Positions 31,432 to 40,423 of a stretch of 64,000 nucleotides of DNA are shown in pieces. Source of the DNA: Scandinavium vulneris_A (GTDB lineage: Bacteria; Pseudomonadota; Gammaproteobacteria; Enterobacterales; Enterobacteriaceae); the NCBI GenBank assembly GCA_046518185.1, contig JBKGRZ010000007.1:164497-228496 (forward strand), given 5' to 3'. The translations under genes and the position numbers were made by a program. Every line of letters starts with the position of its first letter. The first letter of the stretch is position 1. The notes below the pieces were generated by a model. That model worked only from the letters and a program-made list of their open reading frames with translations. It did not search any database and was not told the DNA's origin.

Positions 31432-32643
31432 CTAACTTATCAATGAGTTGAGTTGCAAAATAGGTTGTAAGACCGCCATGATGATGAACAGCACAATGAA
31501 TGACATCGAGACCACCAGAGCGGGTTCAAACAGGGCTAACCCTAGCGTGATGCGGTTTTGCAGCAGGGTCTCTTGCTGGTCGGCTGCACGTTCCATGAGT
31601 TCCCCCAGTTGTCCACTTTTCTCACCTGAGGCGACCATATACAGCGTCATCGGTGGGAACAGATCGCACTTTTCCAGCGCGGTATGGAATCCTGAGCCCT
31701 GACGAACCCGGTCTGCCGCTGCCGTTAGCCGCTGGCGGATTTCACTGTTGCCTATCCCTTCACCGGACAATGTCATGCCTTCGAGTAGTGGCACACCGCT
31801 GGCTTGTAAGATGCTCAACGTACGCAGATAACGTGCGCAGTTAATCGCCCGGATGAGCCCGCGAAACAGAGGTAAATCGAGCAGTTTGCGATCCATCCGA
31901 TGGCGATTGAGTGGTCGGCGACGCCAATAGATAAATCCGGCGGTCACTATCAGCATCAGCACTACTGCGGCGAAACCATAGCTCTGCAATGAGTCACTGA
32001 TGGCCAACAAAATGCGTGTGGTTAACGGCAGTTGCTGCTTCATATGGACAAATTGTTCGACTACTTTTGGCACCACCGCGGTGAGCAGGATTGTGACAAC
32101 GATGATCGCGACGCTGGTTAACATGGCGGGATAAACCAGGGCCTGAATCAGTGAGCTACGGGTTTTCTGGCGTATTTCGTTGTAATCCGCCAGTTTTTCC
32201 AGCACCAGTCCGAGCTGACCACTTTTTTCGCCGGCTTTAACCAGCGTGCGGTAAATGCTGTCGAAAACATGTGGCCATACTGCAAGGGCATCCGACAGGG
32301 GATGACCGGAAAGAATATGTTCGCGCAGGCTCGCTAAGATCTTACCCAAGCTGTTGTTTTTGTTTTGCCGGGCGATAACATGCAACGCTTCTTCCAGTGG
32401 AAGGGAGGCGTTGGCAAGGGTGGCGAGTTGGCGAGTAAAGAGTGAAAGTTCATGACCCTTGAGCTTCAGACGCGGTCGAAACAGACCGGATTGTCTGAGC
32501 GATAGCCCTTTTTTCTCATCAATGGCAACCGGGATTAAACCTTGCTCTCGCAATGCTTCCCGGGCGGCTTTAAGACTGGTGGCTTCGAGGGTGCCTTGTT
32601 TTTTAGCCCCTTTTGCATCGAGGGCGCGCCATTGATACATCAT
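31432..32643 (-). CDS. gspF: GspF, type II secretion inner-membrane platform protein
   Basis: A 403-residue polytopic protein with two related cytoplasmic helical domains (about 70-170 and 275-370) and three membrane segments, near residues 170-195, 215-240 and 375-395. GspF is thought to turn GspE motion into pseudopilin extraction. It overlaps gspE by 4 bp. Confidence 0.95.
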   Translation of the reverse strand: MMYQWRALDAKGAKKQGTLEATSLKAAREALREQGLIPVAIDEKKGLSLRQSGLFRPRLKLKGHELSLFTRQLATLANASLPLEEALHVIARQNKNNSLGKILASLREHILSGHPLSDALAVWPHVFDSIYRTLVKAGEKSGQLGLVLEKLADYNEIRQKTRSSLIQALVYPAMLTSVAIIVVTILLTAVVPKVVEQFVHMKQQLPLTTRILLAISDSLQSYGFAAVVLMLIVTAGFIYWRRRPLNRHRMDRKLLDLPLFRGLIRAINCARYLRTLSILQASGVPLLEGMTLSGEGIGNSEIRQRLTAAADRVRQGSGFHTALEKCDLFPPMTLYMVASGEKSGQLGELMERAADQQETLLQNRITLGLALFEPALVVSMSFIVLFIIMAVLQPILQLNSLIS

Positions 32644-34163
32644 GGTGCAGTCACCTCGGAATCGTGTTGAGCGGCCGTGACCCGCATCACTTCCTCAAGC
32701 GTGGTTTCGCCTGCAATGGCTTTTAACAAACCATTTTCCTGCAGGCTAGAAGACGTTCGGCGCAGACACGCTTCAATGGCGTGTTCGTCCGCATCGTGAT
32801 GGATGATGGTACGTAACGCACTGTCCACCACCATGATTTCATGGATAGCCAGGCGGCCGGAATAGCCGCTACCCCGACACTGCGGGCAACCAGCGGCCTG
32901 CCAGACGGTTTTAACGTCAGGTGCCACCTTAATCAGCAGCGATTGTTGATCGGGGCGCACATCTACCTGCGTCCGGCACGCGGTGCATAACTTGCGCACC
33001 AGTCGTTGCGCGATAACGCCCGACAACGAGGAAGAGAGCAGAAAAGGTTCGACCCCCATGTCTCGCAAGCGCGTGACCGCCCCGCTGGCGCTGTTGGTAT
33101 GCAGCGTGGAGAGCACCAGATGGCCGGTTAAAGACGCCTGTACGGCAATTTGCGCGGTTTCGTTATCGCGAATTTCCCCAACCATCACGATGTCAGGGTC
33201 CTGACGCAGGATGGCACGTAATCCACGTGCAAACGACATATCCACTCTGCTGTTAACCTGCGTTTGACCAATGCCTTCGAGTTCATATTCGATAGGATCT
33301 TCAACGGTCAGAATGTTGCGTTGCGGCGCGTTTAATTCTGACAGCAGTGCATACAGAGTGGTGCTTTTACCGGAGCCTGTAGGGCCTGTGACCAGGATGA
33401 TGCCATGCGGCTGTTGAGTCAAAAAATGCAGACGCGCGGCTTCCGTGTTATTCAGACCCATTTTGTCGATGGATAGCCGCAGACTGGATTTATCCAGCAA
33501 ACGTAGCACGGCGCGTTCACCGTATTGGGAGGGAAGGGTGGAAACACGTACATCAATGTTTCTGCGCCCCAGCCTGAGTGAAATTCGCCCATCTTGCGGT
33601 AAACGTTTTTCGGCGATGTCCAGACGCGCCATAACTTTGATGCGCGAGAGCAACAGCGGCGCTAACTTTTTGCCTGGCTGAAGGACTGGCCGCAGAACAC
33701 CGTCCACACGAAAACGGATAACCAGTGACTTTTCAAAAGTCTCGATGTGAATGTCTGATGCGCCTTCTTTGACCGCTTCGTGCAGAATGGCGTTAATCAG
33801 GCGAATAACCGGGGCGCTGTTTTCTTCACTAAGGAGATCGGCGTTATCGGGTAACTCCTCCGTCAGTGCTGCAAGGTCAATATCCTGATCAAGATCCTGG
33901 GCAATTTGCTGAGACTCACCGCTGCTCTGATGGAAAATCTGCTCCAGGCGCTCTTCAAAGGGCTGGCGTTCTAGCGCTGTAAAAAGCGCGCATTCGCCGT
34001 TTAGGTGATGCAGGTCCAGCACATTTTCGAGTGCAGTATCGACGCAGTACACCAATTCGTGACCGACCCTGACCGCACCATATTTGGCCGCCAGCGCATA
34101 GCTTGGCGGGACGATTCGTTCCGCCTGTTCCTGCTCAATAGGTTGCTCCATCACTGATTCCAT
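32640..34163 (-). CDS. gspE: GspE, type II secretion ATPase
   Basis: A 507-residue hexameric AAA-type secretion ATPase. Seen are the Walker A GPTGSGKST at 260-268, the ASP box, the Walker B and His boxes (VGEIRDNETAQIA and THLVLSTLHTN-like GHLVLSTLHTNSA) and a zinc-binding four-cysteine domain (CTAC...CPQC, about 395-430). It powers pseudopilus assembly from the cytoplasm through GspL and GspF. It lies 6 bp after gspD. Confidence 0.97.
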   Translation of the reverse strand: MESVMEQPIEQEQAERIVPPSYALAAKYGAVRVGHELVYCVDTALENVLDLHHLNGECALFTALERQPFEERLEQIFHQSSGESQQIAQDLDQDIDLAALTEELPDNADLLSEENSAPVIRLINAILHEAVKEGASDIHIETFEKSLVIRFRVDGVLRPVLQPGKKLAPLLLSRIKVMARLDIAEKRLPQDGRISLRLGRRNIDVRVSTLPSQYGERAVLRLLDKSSLRLSIDKMGLNNTEAARLHFLTQQPHGIILVTGPTGSGKSTTLYALLSELNAPQRNILTVEDPIEYELEGIGQTQVNSRVDMSFARGLRAILRQDPDIVMVGEIRDNETAQIAVQASLTGHLVLSTLHTNSASGAVTRLRDMGVEPFLLSSSLSGVIAQRLVRKLCTACRTQVDVRPDQQSLLIKVAPDVKTVWQAAGCPQCRGSGYSGRLAIHEIMVVDSALRTIIHHDADEHAIEACLRRTSSSLQENGLLKAIAGETTLEEVMRVTAAQHDSEVTAP

Positions 34164-34169
34164 TCTCCG

Positions 34170-36179
34170 TTATTGCCGAAAAGGATTACGTGGAGCTGCA
34201 GGGGTCGATGCAGCTTGAGGCGCCGGATTTGTTGGGGCGGCAGGTGTTTTAGGCGCGTCAAAATCGACTTCCTTCAACACCGGACGTTCTTCGTCATCGA
34301 TACCCACTAACCCGCTGCGCGAATCATCAATACGTTGTTTCTGTAATGAGCGGAAACGGGTGTACTTATCTTTTGATAAGGAGCGATAGACCTCATCGTC
34401 GCGAATAATCGTTGGCCGGATGAAGACCATCAGATTGCGTTTAGAGATATCGGTAGAGGTGTATCGGAACAGCTGGCCAATGACCGGGATATCACCCAGC
34501 AGAGGAACCTTTGAAACCTGTTCTTTCGAGGAGTCATCAAGCAACCCGCCGAGTACTACCGTTTCGCCGGTTTTCACCAGCACGGCGTTTTGGATGGTGC
34601 GGGTATTAAACGTCGGGCCGAGATCGCTCGAGGTACCTGAGGTGGTATCGACGCTGGAAACTTCTTGCTCGATTTCCATCAGTACGGCATCACCCTCGTT
34701 AATTTGTGGCGTGACTTTTAACTTAGTCCCGACGGTTTTACGTTCAACGGTATTGAAAACGTTGTCACCGGAAGTCGTTTGCGACCCTGAGAGCACCGGC
34801 ACATCTTGCCCAACGTTGAAGGACGCTTCTTTATTGTCCAGCGTGACGATGCTAGGCGTGGCGAGAATATCGTTTTTATTATTCGAGGAAAGCGCCGTCA
34901 GCAGTACGCTCCAGTCGCCTTCGAAGAAGCCCGTTGCCAGGCCATTAAAACTACTGAGCGCACTGGCCATTGGATTGTCAGTACCCATGGAACCGCTCTT
35001 TTTAAACTGTCGCGCTCCTTGGGCTACATCAAAAATGGGTAATCCAGACTTGGTAAATTGTTGCCCACCCACCTCGCTGTTAGACCACTGCACTCCGAGA
35101 TTGAGGCCATTTCCATCCTGCACTTCGACAATAATGGCTTCGACTAATACTTGTGCACGACGGATATCGAGCCGAGCAATGACATTTTCGAGTTCCTGCA
35201 TGGTGCTTTGATCGGCAGTAATCACCACCGAGTTGGTCTGCTCGTCGGCGTTGATCGAAACATCCTCTCGGTTACTGCCCTGAGACGATGATTTCTTATC
35301 GGTCGCAATTTTTTCTGATACCCCTGTTAGAACTTCAACGATTTTGGCAGCTTTTGCATATTTAAGATAAAAAACGCGGGTATTACCTTGGGTGCTCTGC
35401 TCAACGTCGAGTCTGCTCACCAGCGACTTAAGCTTGTTGCGTATCTTCTCGGAACCACTAATGACCAGGGAATTGGTGCGTTTATCAGCAACAATTTTGG
35501 GTAAGAGAATTTGTGTAGGGCTCTCTTTGGATTCTTCACGTACCAGATTGTTGATGACTTCAGCGAGGTCGACTGCGGAAGCGTAATGCAGTTTAAGTAC
35601 TTCACGCGCCTGCGTGCCATTGACGTCGACGCGCTTTATCACTTCGAGAATGCGATTGACGACGTTCGCTTTGCCGGTGATCAGCAACACGTTAGAGGGG
35701 TCGTAGTGCACGACATTGCCAATGCCACCGCTGTCCATCATCTGCCGCAGCAGGGGGGCCAGTTCACGTACTGGTACGTTCTGTAAAGAGACGACGCGAG
35801 TAATGAATTCATCGCCCACTGACGGCGTCGCGGTGTCTTTGATCTCACCCGGGGCTGTTTTTAGTGAGGCTGAGCGCACCACTTTGACCAGTCCATTATC
35901 GAGATTGACGACTGAAAAACCATAAATATCAAGTACGCTAAGAAAGAACTGATAGTATTCTTCGTCATTAAAATTATCATAACTGCGTACTGATATATTT
36001 CCCTGAACGGAAGGTTCAACCAGAATTGTTTTACCTGTGTTCTTACTTACCGCGGCGATAAACTCGCGAATATCCGCATTTTTGAAGTTGGCAGAATACT
36101 GTGCAGCGTAAGTTGGGCTTGTCGGTGTAATAATTTGTAATGCCAAAATAAATGCGAGATATTTACGAGAGAGTTTCAT
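34170..36179 (-). CDS. gspD: GspD, type II secretion outer-membrane secretin
   Basis: A 669-residue secretin that forms the outer-membrane channel. It has a signal peptide (about 1-25), N0-N3 periplasmic domains (about 27-330, including the TRVFYLKYAKA segment) and the C-terminal secretin barrel domain (about 345-600, with VPVLSG and the NLMVFIRPTII end). The tail after about residue 620 is Pro/Ala-rich (APTNPAPQAASTPAAPRN) and does not resemble the pilotin-binding S-domain of PulD as I know it. No gspS gene is present in this cluster. GspA and GspB may assist its insertion. Confidence 0.96.
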   Translation of the reverse strand: MKLSRKYLAFILALQIITPTSPTYAAQYSANFKNADIREFIAAVSKNTGKTILVEPSVQGNISVRSYDNFNDEEYYQFFLSVLDIYGFSVVNLDNGLVKVVRSASLKTAPGEIKDTATPSVGDEFITRVVSLQNVPVRELAPLLRQMMDSGGIGNVVHYDPSNVLLITGKANVVNRILEVIKRVDVNGTQAREVLKLHYASAVDLAEVINNLVREESKESPTQILLPKIVADKRTNSLVISGSEKIRNKLKSLVSRLDVEQSTQGNTRVFYLKYAKAAKIVEVLTGVSEKIATDKKSSSQGSNREDVSINADEQTNSVVITADQSTMQELENVIARLDIRRAQVLVEAIIVEVQDGNGLNLGVQWSNSEVGGQQFTKSGLPIFDVAQGARQFKKSGSMGTDNPMASALSSFNGLATGFFEGDWSVLLTALSSNNKNDILATPSIVTLDNKEASFNVGQDVPVLSGSQTTSGDNVFNTVERKTVGTKLKVTPQINEGDAVLMEIEQEVSSVDTTSGTSSDLGPTFNTRTIQNAVLVKTGETVVLGGLLDDSSKEQVSKVPLLGDIPVIGQLFRYTSTDISKRNLMVFIRPTIIRDDEVYRSLSKDKYTRFRSLQKQRIDDSRSGLVGIDDEERPVLKEVDFDAPKTPAAPTNPAPQAASTPAAPRNPFRQ

Positions 36180-36197
36180 ACTGTTTACTTCCTTGAC

Positions 36198-36998
36198 CTA
36201 TTCAACATCCATTGTTGAGGCATTGATTAACTTTTCATTACTGTTACGTAACACAGTGAACTGTGCAGAACCGAGTGTGCTGAGCTCATTTAAAGCGGCT
36301 TTCATTCCTTCAGGCTCGCTTAAAATGTGGTTGTTGATTTTCAAGGCAATATCTCCAGACTTGAAGCCTAGTCTGGTAAAACGGCTCGCGGCACCACGAG
36401 GGTATAACTTAACCCCGGTTAGCTTCTCATTCTCATAGACCGGGTTACTGATGATGAAATCACTCAGGAAGCGTGTTTTTTTCGTCTGCTCCGGTGCCTT
36501 ACTTGGCGGAGTGGGATCTTCATCAAGTAGAGTCATTAGCTGAGACGTGCCATTGTTGTTAATGCGGACCGTGTTGATGTCTATTTTTTCAATGAAAACA
36601 CCCGATAAGCCTTCAATGTACTCCCCCTGATTGTAATTTCGTGGGCCACCCTGACTGGTAATGATGGCTTGAGAAAATACGCGATCGTCACTGGCGATAA
36701 TACCCGTTAAGGTTAGAGCGAGTGAGACGGGAGCAACTGTGGTGGCCGCAGACTTAGCGACGGCCAGACTTCCTTCGTGACTGCCATCATCCATGTTGAG
36801 ATTAACATTCATTTTATCTGCAATCGCAGGCACTAAAGTCGATGAAACATTTGTGTCACGTATAGATTCACAATATGTATTCACAGTGCAAATAAACAAT
36901 AACAATGTAGGCAAGATCACTCCCGCACACAGCATTTGCTGGCTATGTTTATGTAGCCAAATAATCAGGCTATCGATATCAATAATCATTTTTTTCAT
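36198..36998 (-). CDS. gspC: GspC, type II secretion inner-membrane linker protein
   Basis: A 266-residue bitopic protein with a membrane segment near 19-38 (MLCAGVILPTLLLFICTV), a periplasmic homology region (about 85-170) that binds the secretin N0 domain, and a C-terminal PDZ domain (about 185-260, GAASRFTRLGFKSGDIALKI) implicated in substrate choice. It is the first gene of the twelve-gene operon. The ATG at 36998 has no clear Shine-Dalgarno sequence; a second ATG three codons in is also possible. Confidence 0.92.
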   Translation of the reverse strand: MKKMIIDIDSLIIWLHKHSQQMLCAGVILPTLLLFICTVNTYCESIRDTNVSSTLVPAIADKMNVNLNMDDGSHEGSLAVAKSAATTVAPVSLALTLTGIIASDDRVFSQAIITSQGGPRNYNQGEYIEGLSGVFIEKIDINTVRINNNGTSQLMTLLDEDPTPPSKAPEQTKKTRFLSDFIISNPVYENEKLTGVKLYPRGAASRFTRLGFKSGDIALKINNHILSEPEGMKAALNELSTLGSAQFTVLRNSNEKLINASTMDVE

Positions 36999-37027
36999 GG
37001 GAGGGGCTTATCGAAAAAACGAAGGAT

Positions 37028-37056
37028 AGTGTATGTTCTTTTTTAATTTCATTCAA
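37028..37056 (-). promoter_or_regulatory. Candidate sigma-70 promoter of gspC-O
   Basis: Read on the minus strand, TTGAAT (-35, 37051-37056) and TACACT (-10, 37028-37033) are separated by exactly 17 bp. Each matches 4 of 6 consensus bases. Transcription would start about 22 bases before the gspC ATG. Confidence 0.55.
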
Positions 37057-37083
37057 TCTGGTCTATGGTTACCATTTGTGTGG

Positions 37084-37115
37084 TTGACATTTGTTGGGGG
37101 GTCCTACAGTATAAA
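37084..37115 (+). promoter_or_regulatory. Candidate promoter of gspAB
   Basis: A consensus TTGACA at 37084-37089 is followed by the AT-rich stretch TACAGTATAAA (37105-37115), which offers several imperfect -10 choices but none at ideal spacing. It lies about 80 bp before the gspA ATG and is back to back with the gspC promoter. Confidence 0.45.
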
Positions 37116-37193
37116 TATCAATGAAGTGTTTTTGGTTTTCTCTATTTGATCCCCAAGCATTTTGAATGGCAAAATATTAAAGGTATTGTAAAA

Positions 37194-38732
37194 ATGTCAG
37201 GGAGTTACGAGTTCACTCAGCCCGGATTGATCTCCGAGTGGGTGGTAAACGCGCCGTGGTCAGGTGAGGTCGCTGTTTTGTTCGGTAATAAGGGTGTTGG
37301 TAAATCAACTCTTATTAATAAATTAAGCAAAACTAAATCAGATGCGTTATTAGTTTTTACAGCTATTCATCTTGGCGATAATATTCACTTAATGTCCACA
37401 CGCGAACATGAGAAAGAACATGTTACCTATGCCCATGATCGTTTTTGGCTCGATATATTATCGCTGATTAATGACAAAACCTCGGAAAGTCTCATTGTCA
37501 TTGACAATGCGGATTTACTGGCAGGACACCTTGATAGCTTCATTCAATCCTTTACGCAGCTCATCCCTGCGATAGGTGTCAGCGTCAAGCTGCTGCTTGT
37601 CGGGAGTGTGAAACTCAAAAACGCTAAATCGCTCACCCAACGTCTTCCTTTATATGTCTGTTTGGATCCGCCTTCCGAAAGGGAGTGCAGTGAGTATATG
37701 AACGCAATGCAGGCCGAAGACCCGTCAGGGGACGATGTTGTCTTTCGTCCAGGATTTGTACGCCATGTCTGTTTGACCACAAAGGGCAATCTAAAGGTGA
37801 TGAAAAGGATTGCCGTGATTGCTAAGCAGTTAGCTGTAGCGGAACAGTCGACAAAACTAAGCGCGCGCCAGGAGAGACTGGTGATGGCTGCCGTGGGCCT
37901 GCCATACAAATCCAGGCCCAGCGCCTTTTTACTGGTTACTTACGCGGTGCTGGCGTTAGCAATTGGCTGGGGTGGGGCAGATATGATCAAATTGCCTTTC
38001 CCGACCCCACAATGGCTGAATGTGACTAAACCGACGGTCAAAGAGGCTGAGCCCGCAAAAATCACCGATGTTACATCCAATGTTCACGATGCCATGGAGC
38101 AATTGTATGCGACCTGGGGCTATGACGTGTCTGCGGAAGAGGCGTGGTGCGAACAAGCCGACCGTGCTGATTTGGTTTGCGAAAGCGGTAATGAAACTGT
38201 GAGTCATTTGGCGAGCAACGGTTTGCCCTGGATTGCACGACTCACTGTGGAGAAGCATCCACTTTATGCGGTAGTTATGCGTGTTTCAGACAATGACCTC
38301 GATCTTCTCATCAATAAAAAAACATGGACGGTCACTCGTCGCTGGTTTGATACCCACTCCGAAGGACACTACACCATGATGTGGCCACCGGCACCTGACG
38401 GTAAAAATCGCGTCACCAATAAAAGTAGCGCCGAAAGTATTATTTGGCTGGATGCAATGCTCAGCCGCGCACTGGGACTTCCGGTTGATGAAAGTGGGGA
38501 CTGGACGGCAACGCTAACCGAAAAGGTAAAACTCTTTCAACGCAATGAGAAACTGCAGGCGGATGGTGTGCCGGGTAAGAATACGCTGATTAGATTGCGT
38601 CAGGCGCTGGGTGAGGCGCCAAGGTTAGTTAATGAAATGACTCCAGGCACGGACTTATCAGAATGGCTGACGGCTCAATTGCCACTGAACTCAGATATGC
38701 CAGGCGATGCGTCGAAGGAGAACGCGAAATGA
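37194..38732 (+). CDS. gspA: GspA, ExeA-type ATPase with peptidoglycan-binding domain
   Basis: GspA with GspB helps the secretin pass the peptidoglycan and assemble in the outer membrane. The 512-residue protein has a cytoplasmic ATPase domain with Walker A GNKGVGKST (31-39) and LIVIDNADLL, a membrane segment (about 243-262), and a periplasmic part ending in a PG-binding-1 domain (about 430-485, VKLFQRNEKLQADGVPG). The ATG at 37194 is preceded by AAAGGT; an upstream in-frame TTG at 37146 has no clear ribosome binding site. It is divergent from gspC and overlaps gspB as ATGA. Confidence 0.93.
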   Translation: MSGSYEFTQPGLISEWVVNAPWSGEVAVLFGNKGVGKSTLINKLSKTKSDALLVFTAIHLGDNIHLMSTREHEKEHVTYAHDRFWLDILSLINDKTSESLIVIDNADLLAGHLDSFIQSFTQLIPAIGVSVKLLLVGSVKLKNAKSLTQRLPLYVCLDPPSERECSEYMNAMQAEDPSGDDVVFRPGFVRHVCLTTKGNLKVMKRIAVIAKQLAVAEQSTKLSARQERLVMAAVGLPYKSRPSAFLLVTYAVLALAIGWGGADMIKLPFPTPQWLNVTKPTVKEAEPAKITDVTSNVHDAMEQLYATWGYDVSAEEAWCEQADRADLVCESGNETVSHLASNGLPWIARLTVEKHPLYAVVMRVSDNDLDLLINKKTWTVTRRWFDTHSEGHYTMMWPPAPDGKNRVTNKSSAESIIWLDAMLSRALGLPVDESGDWTATLTEKVKLFQRNEKLQADGVPGKNTLIRLRQALGEAPRLVNEMTPGTDLSEWLTAQLPLNSDMPGDASKENAK

Positions 38733-39190
38733 TGCGGATTTACTCAGCCTTTGTGGCTCATCGTGCCAGTGACACCCCCCAGCATGTTGCGAGGGCGGGA
38801 AATGCCATAGCGCGAAATGCGTGGGTGTGGCTGTGCTTACTGGTGTGGATAGCCTGCGCACTGCTCATCGGTTATTACGCACATTATTACTGGCTACAGC
38901 GCCACCCGCGAGTGAACAGCGAAGTAACGGTAAAGGCGGTAGAGGATTATCATCTCTCCGATATGCACTATGTCTTTAAGAAGCAACCGCTACCGACAAG
39001 ACTCTCGCCTGATGTCCCTGATGATCAGCCTGTCGATGAGGATGCTGAAACTCCGGCATACGATAATGTTGATGATATGCCTACCGATGACACGGTGAGC
39101 GAGGATGGCGATATGCCATCAGAAGAACAAGTGCGTAAAGATGCACTGCGTGAACAAGTCCAAAAAGCATTGGCTGAAATAGGCGACTGA
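38729..39190 (+). CDS. gspB: GspB, GspA partner protein
   Basis: A 153-residue bitopic protein with a basic N-terminus, one membrane segment (about 32-52, WVWLCLLVWIACALLIGYY) and a periplasmic part containing a strongly acidic, Pro-containing stretch (about 95-133, e.g. DVPDDQPVDEDAET and SEDGDMPSEEQ). GspB works with GspA in secretin assembly. The start overlaps the gspA stop (ATGA), so the two are coupled. It is slightly longer than E. coli GspB. Last gene before the S10 leader. Confidence 0.88.
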   Translation: MMRIYSAFVAHRASDTPQHVARAGNAIARNAWVWLCLLVWIACALLIGYYAHYYWLQRHPRVNSEVTVKAVEDYHLSDMHYVFKKQPLPTRLSPDVPDDQPVDEDAETPAYDNVDDMPTDDTVSEDGDMPSEEQVRKDALREQVQKALAEIGD

Positions 39191-39239
39191 TGCAGGGCAA
39201 ACCCCTGCCGATGCCTGAGCAATTTTAAACCATAAGAAC

Positions 39240-39267
39240 TTGCATTTGGGCTATATGCAAGTATAAT
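39240..39267 (+). promoter_or_regulatory. S10 operon promoter
   Basis: TTGCAT (39240-39245) and a perfect TATAAT (39262-39267) with a 16-bp spacer, followed by GCGCGGG. This matches the E. coli S10 promoter nearly base for base and lies about 170 bp before rpsJ. Confidence 0.93.
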
Positions 39268-39274
39268 GCGCGGG

Positions 39275-39439
39275 CTGTCTTTAGTGACGGCGAGTTCGAT
39301 AAGAGCTCCGACAACGCATTTTGTTGTCGACAATGTTCCCAATTGCGGAACTACGTAAGAACGGCTGCGCTCCCCCATCAATCGTAATGGGTGTGAGGAG
39401 TAGCCATTTCGTTTATAAAATAATTGGAGCTCTGGTCTC
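39275..39439 (+). promoter_or_regulatory. S10 leader with L4-responsive attenuator
   Basis: The leader holds the two hairpins required for L4 control in E. coli. The first is CGACAAC-gcatttt-GTTGTCG (39309-39329, hairpin HD). The second is a long GGCT...AGCC hairpin (39363-39405, HE), containing CTCCCCCATCA/TAATGGGTGTGAGGAG and followed by ATTTCGTTT. Free L4 causes termination at HE and also represses translation. Assignment is by similarity to the E. coli leader. Confidence 0.85.
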
Positions 39440-39751
39440 ATGCAGAACCAAAGAATCCGTATCCGCCTTAAAGCGTTTGATCATCGTCTGATCGATCAAT
39501 CAACCGCGGAAATCGTCGAGACTGCCAAGCGCACTGGTGCGCAGGTTCGCGGTCCGATCCCGCTGCCGACCCGCAAAGAGCGCTTTACCGTTCTGATCTC
39601 TCCGCACGTTAACAAAGACGCGCGTGATCAGTACGAGATTCGCACTCACAAGCGTCTGGTTGACATCGTTGAGCCAACCGAGAAAACCGTTGATGCTCTG
39701 ATGCGTCTGGACCTGGCTGCCGGTGTAGACGTGCAGATCAGCCTGGGTTAA
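39440..39751 (+). CDS. rpsJ: 30S ribosomal protein S10 (NusE)
   Basis: A 103-residue protein of the 30S head that also acts as NusE in rRNA and phage antitermination with NusB, and links NusG to the ribosome. The sequence [19 protein letters not shown] is fully conserved. First gene of the S10 operon, just after the L4-controlled leader. Confidence 0.99.
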
Positions 39752-39783
39752 TCAGGTCATCGAGCGATTGAGAGGTTGATACA

Positions 39784-40413
39784 ATGATTGGTTTAGTCGG
39801 TAAAAAAGTGGGCATGACCCGCATCTTCACTGAAGATGGCGTATCTATCCCAGTAACCGTAATCGAAGTTGAAGCAAACCGTGTTACTCAGGTTAAAGAC
39901 CTGGCTAACGACGGCTACCGTGCAGTTCAGGTTACCACCGGTGCTAAAAAAGCTAACCGTGTAACCAAGCCGGAAGCTGGTCACTTCGCTAAAGCTGGCG
40001 TAGAAGCTGGCCGTGGTCTTTGGGAATTCCGTCTTGCAGAAGGCGAAGAGTTCACCGTAGGTCAGGACATTAGCGTTGAGCTGTTTGCTGAAGTTAAAAA
40101 AGTTGACGTAACCGGTACCTCTAAAGGTAAAGGTTTCGCTGGTACCGTTAAGCGCTGGAACTTCCGTACCCAGGACGCTACCCACGGTAACTCCTTGTCT
40201 CACCGCGTTCCGGGTTCTATCGGTCAGAACCAGACTCCGGGCAAAGTGTTTAAAGGCAAGAAAATGGCAGGTCAGCTGGGTAATGAGCGCGTAACCGTTC
40301 AGAGCCTGGACGTAGTACGTGTTGACGCTGAGCGCAACCTGCTGCTGGTTAAAGGTGCTGTTCCCGGTGCTACCGGTAGCGACCTTATCGTTAAACCAGC
40401 TGTGAAGGCGTAA
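39784..40413 (+). CDS. rplC: 50S ribosomal protein L3
   Basis: A 209-residue early-assembly protein of the large subunit whose extended loop approaches the peptidyl transferase centre. The loop segment GSIGQNQTPGKVFKGKKMAG carries the Gln that is N5-methylated by PrmB in E. coli. Second in the S10 operon, 32 bp after rpsJ. Confidence 0.99.
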   Translation: MIGLVGKKVGMTRIFTEDGVSIPVTVIEVEANRVTQVKDLANDGYRAVQVTTGAKKANRVTKPEAGHFAKAGVEAGRGLWEFRLAEGEEFTVGQDISVELFAEVKKVDVTGTSKGKGFAGTVKRWNFRTQDATHGNSLSHRVPGSIGQNQTPGKVFKGKKMAGQLGNERVTVQSLDVVRVDAERNLLLVKGAVPGATGSDLIVKPAVKA

Positions 40414-40423
40414 GGGGATAGCA

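Noticed and set aside
39190..39215. GCAGGG/CCCTGC hairpin after gspB as a terminator
   Set aside because: The stem is only 6 bp and no T tract follows, so I do not call it a terminator.
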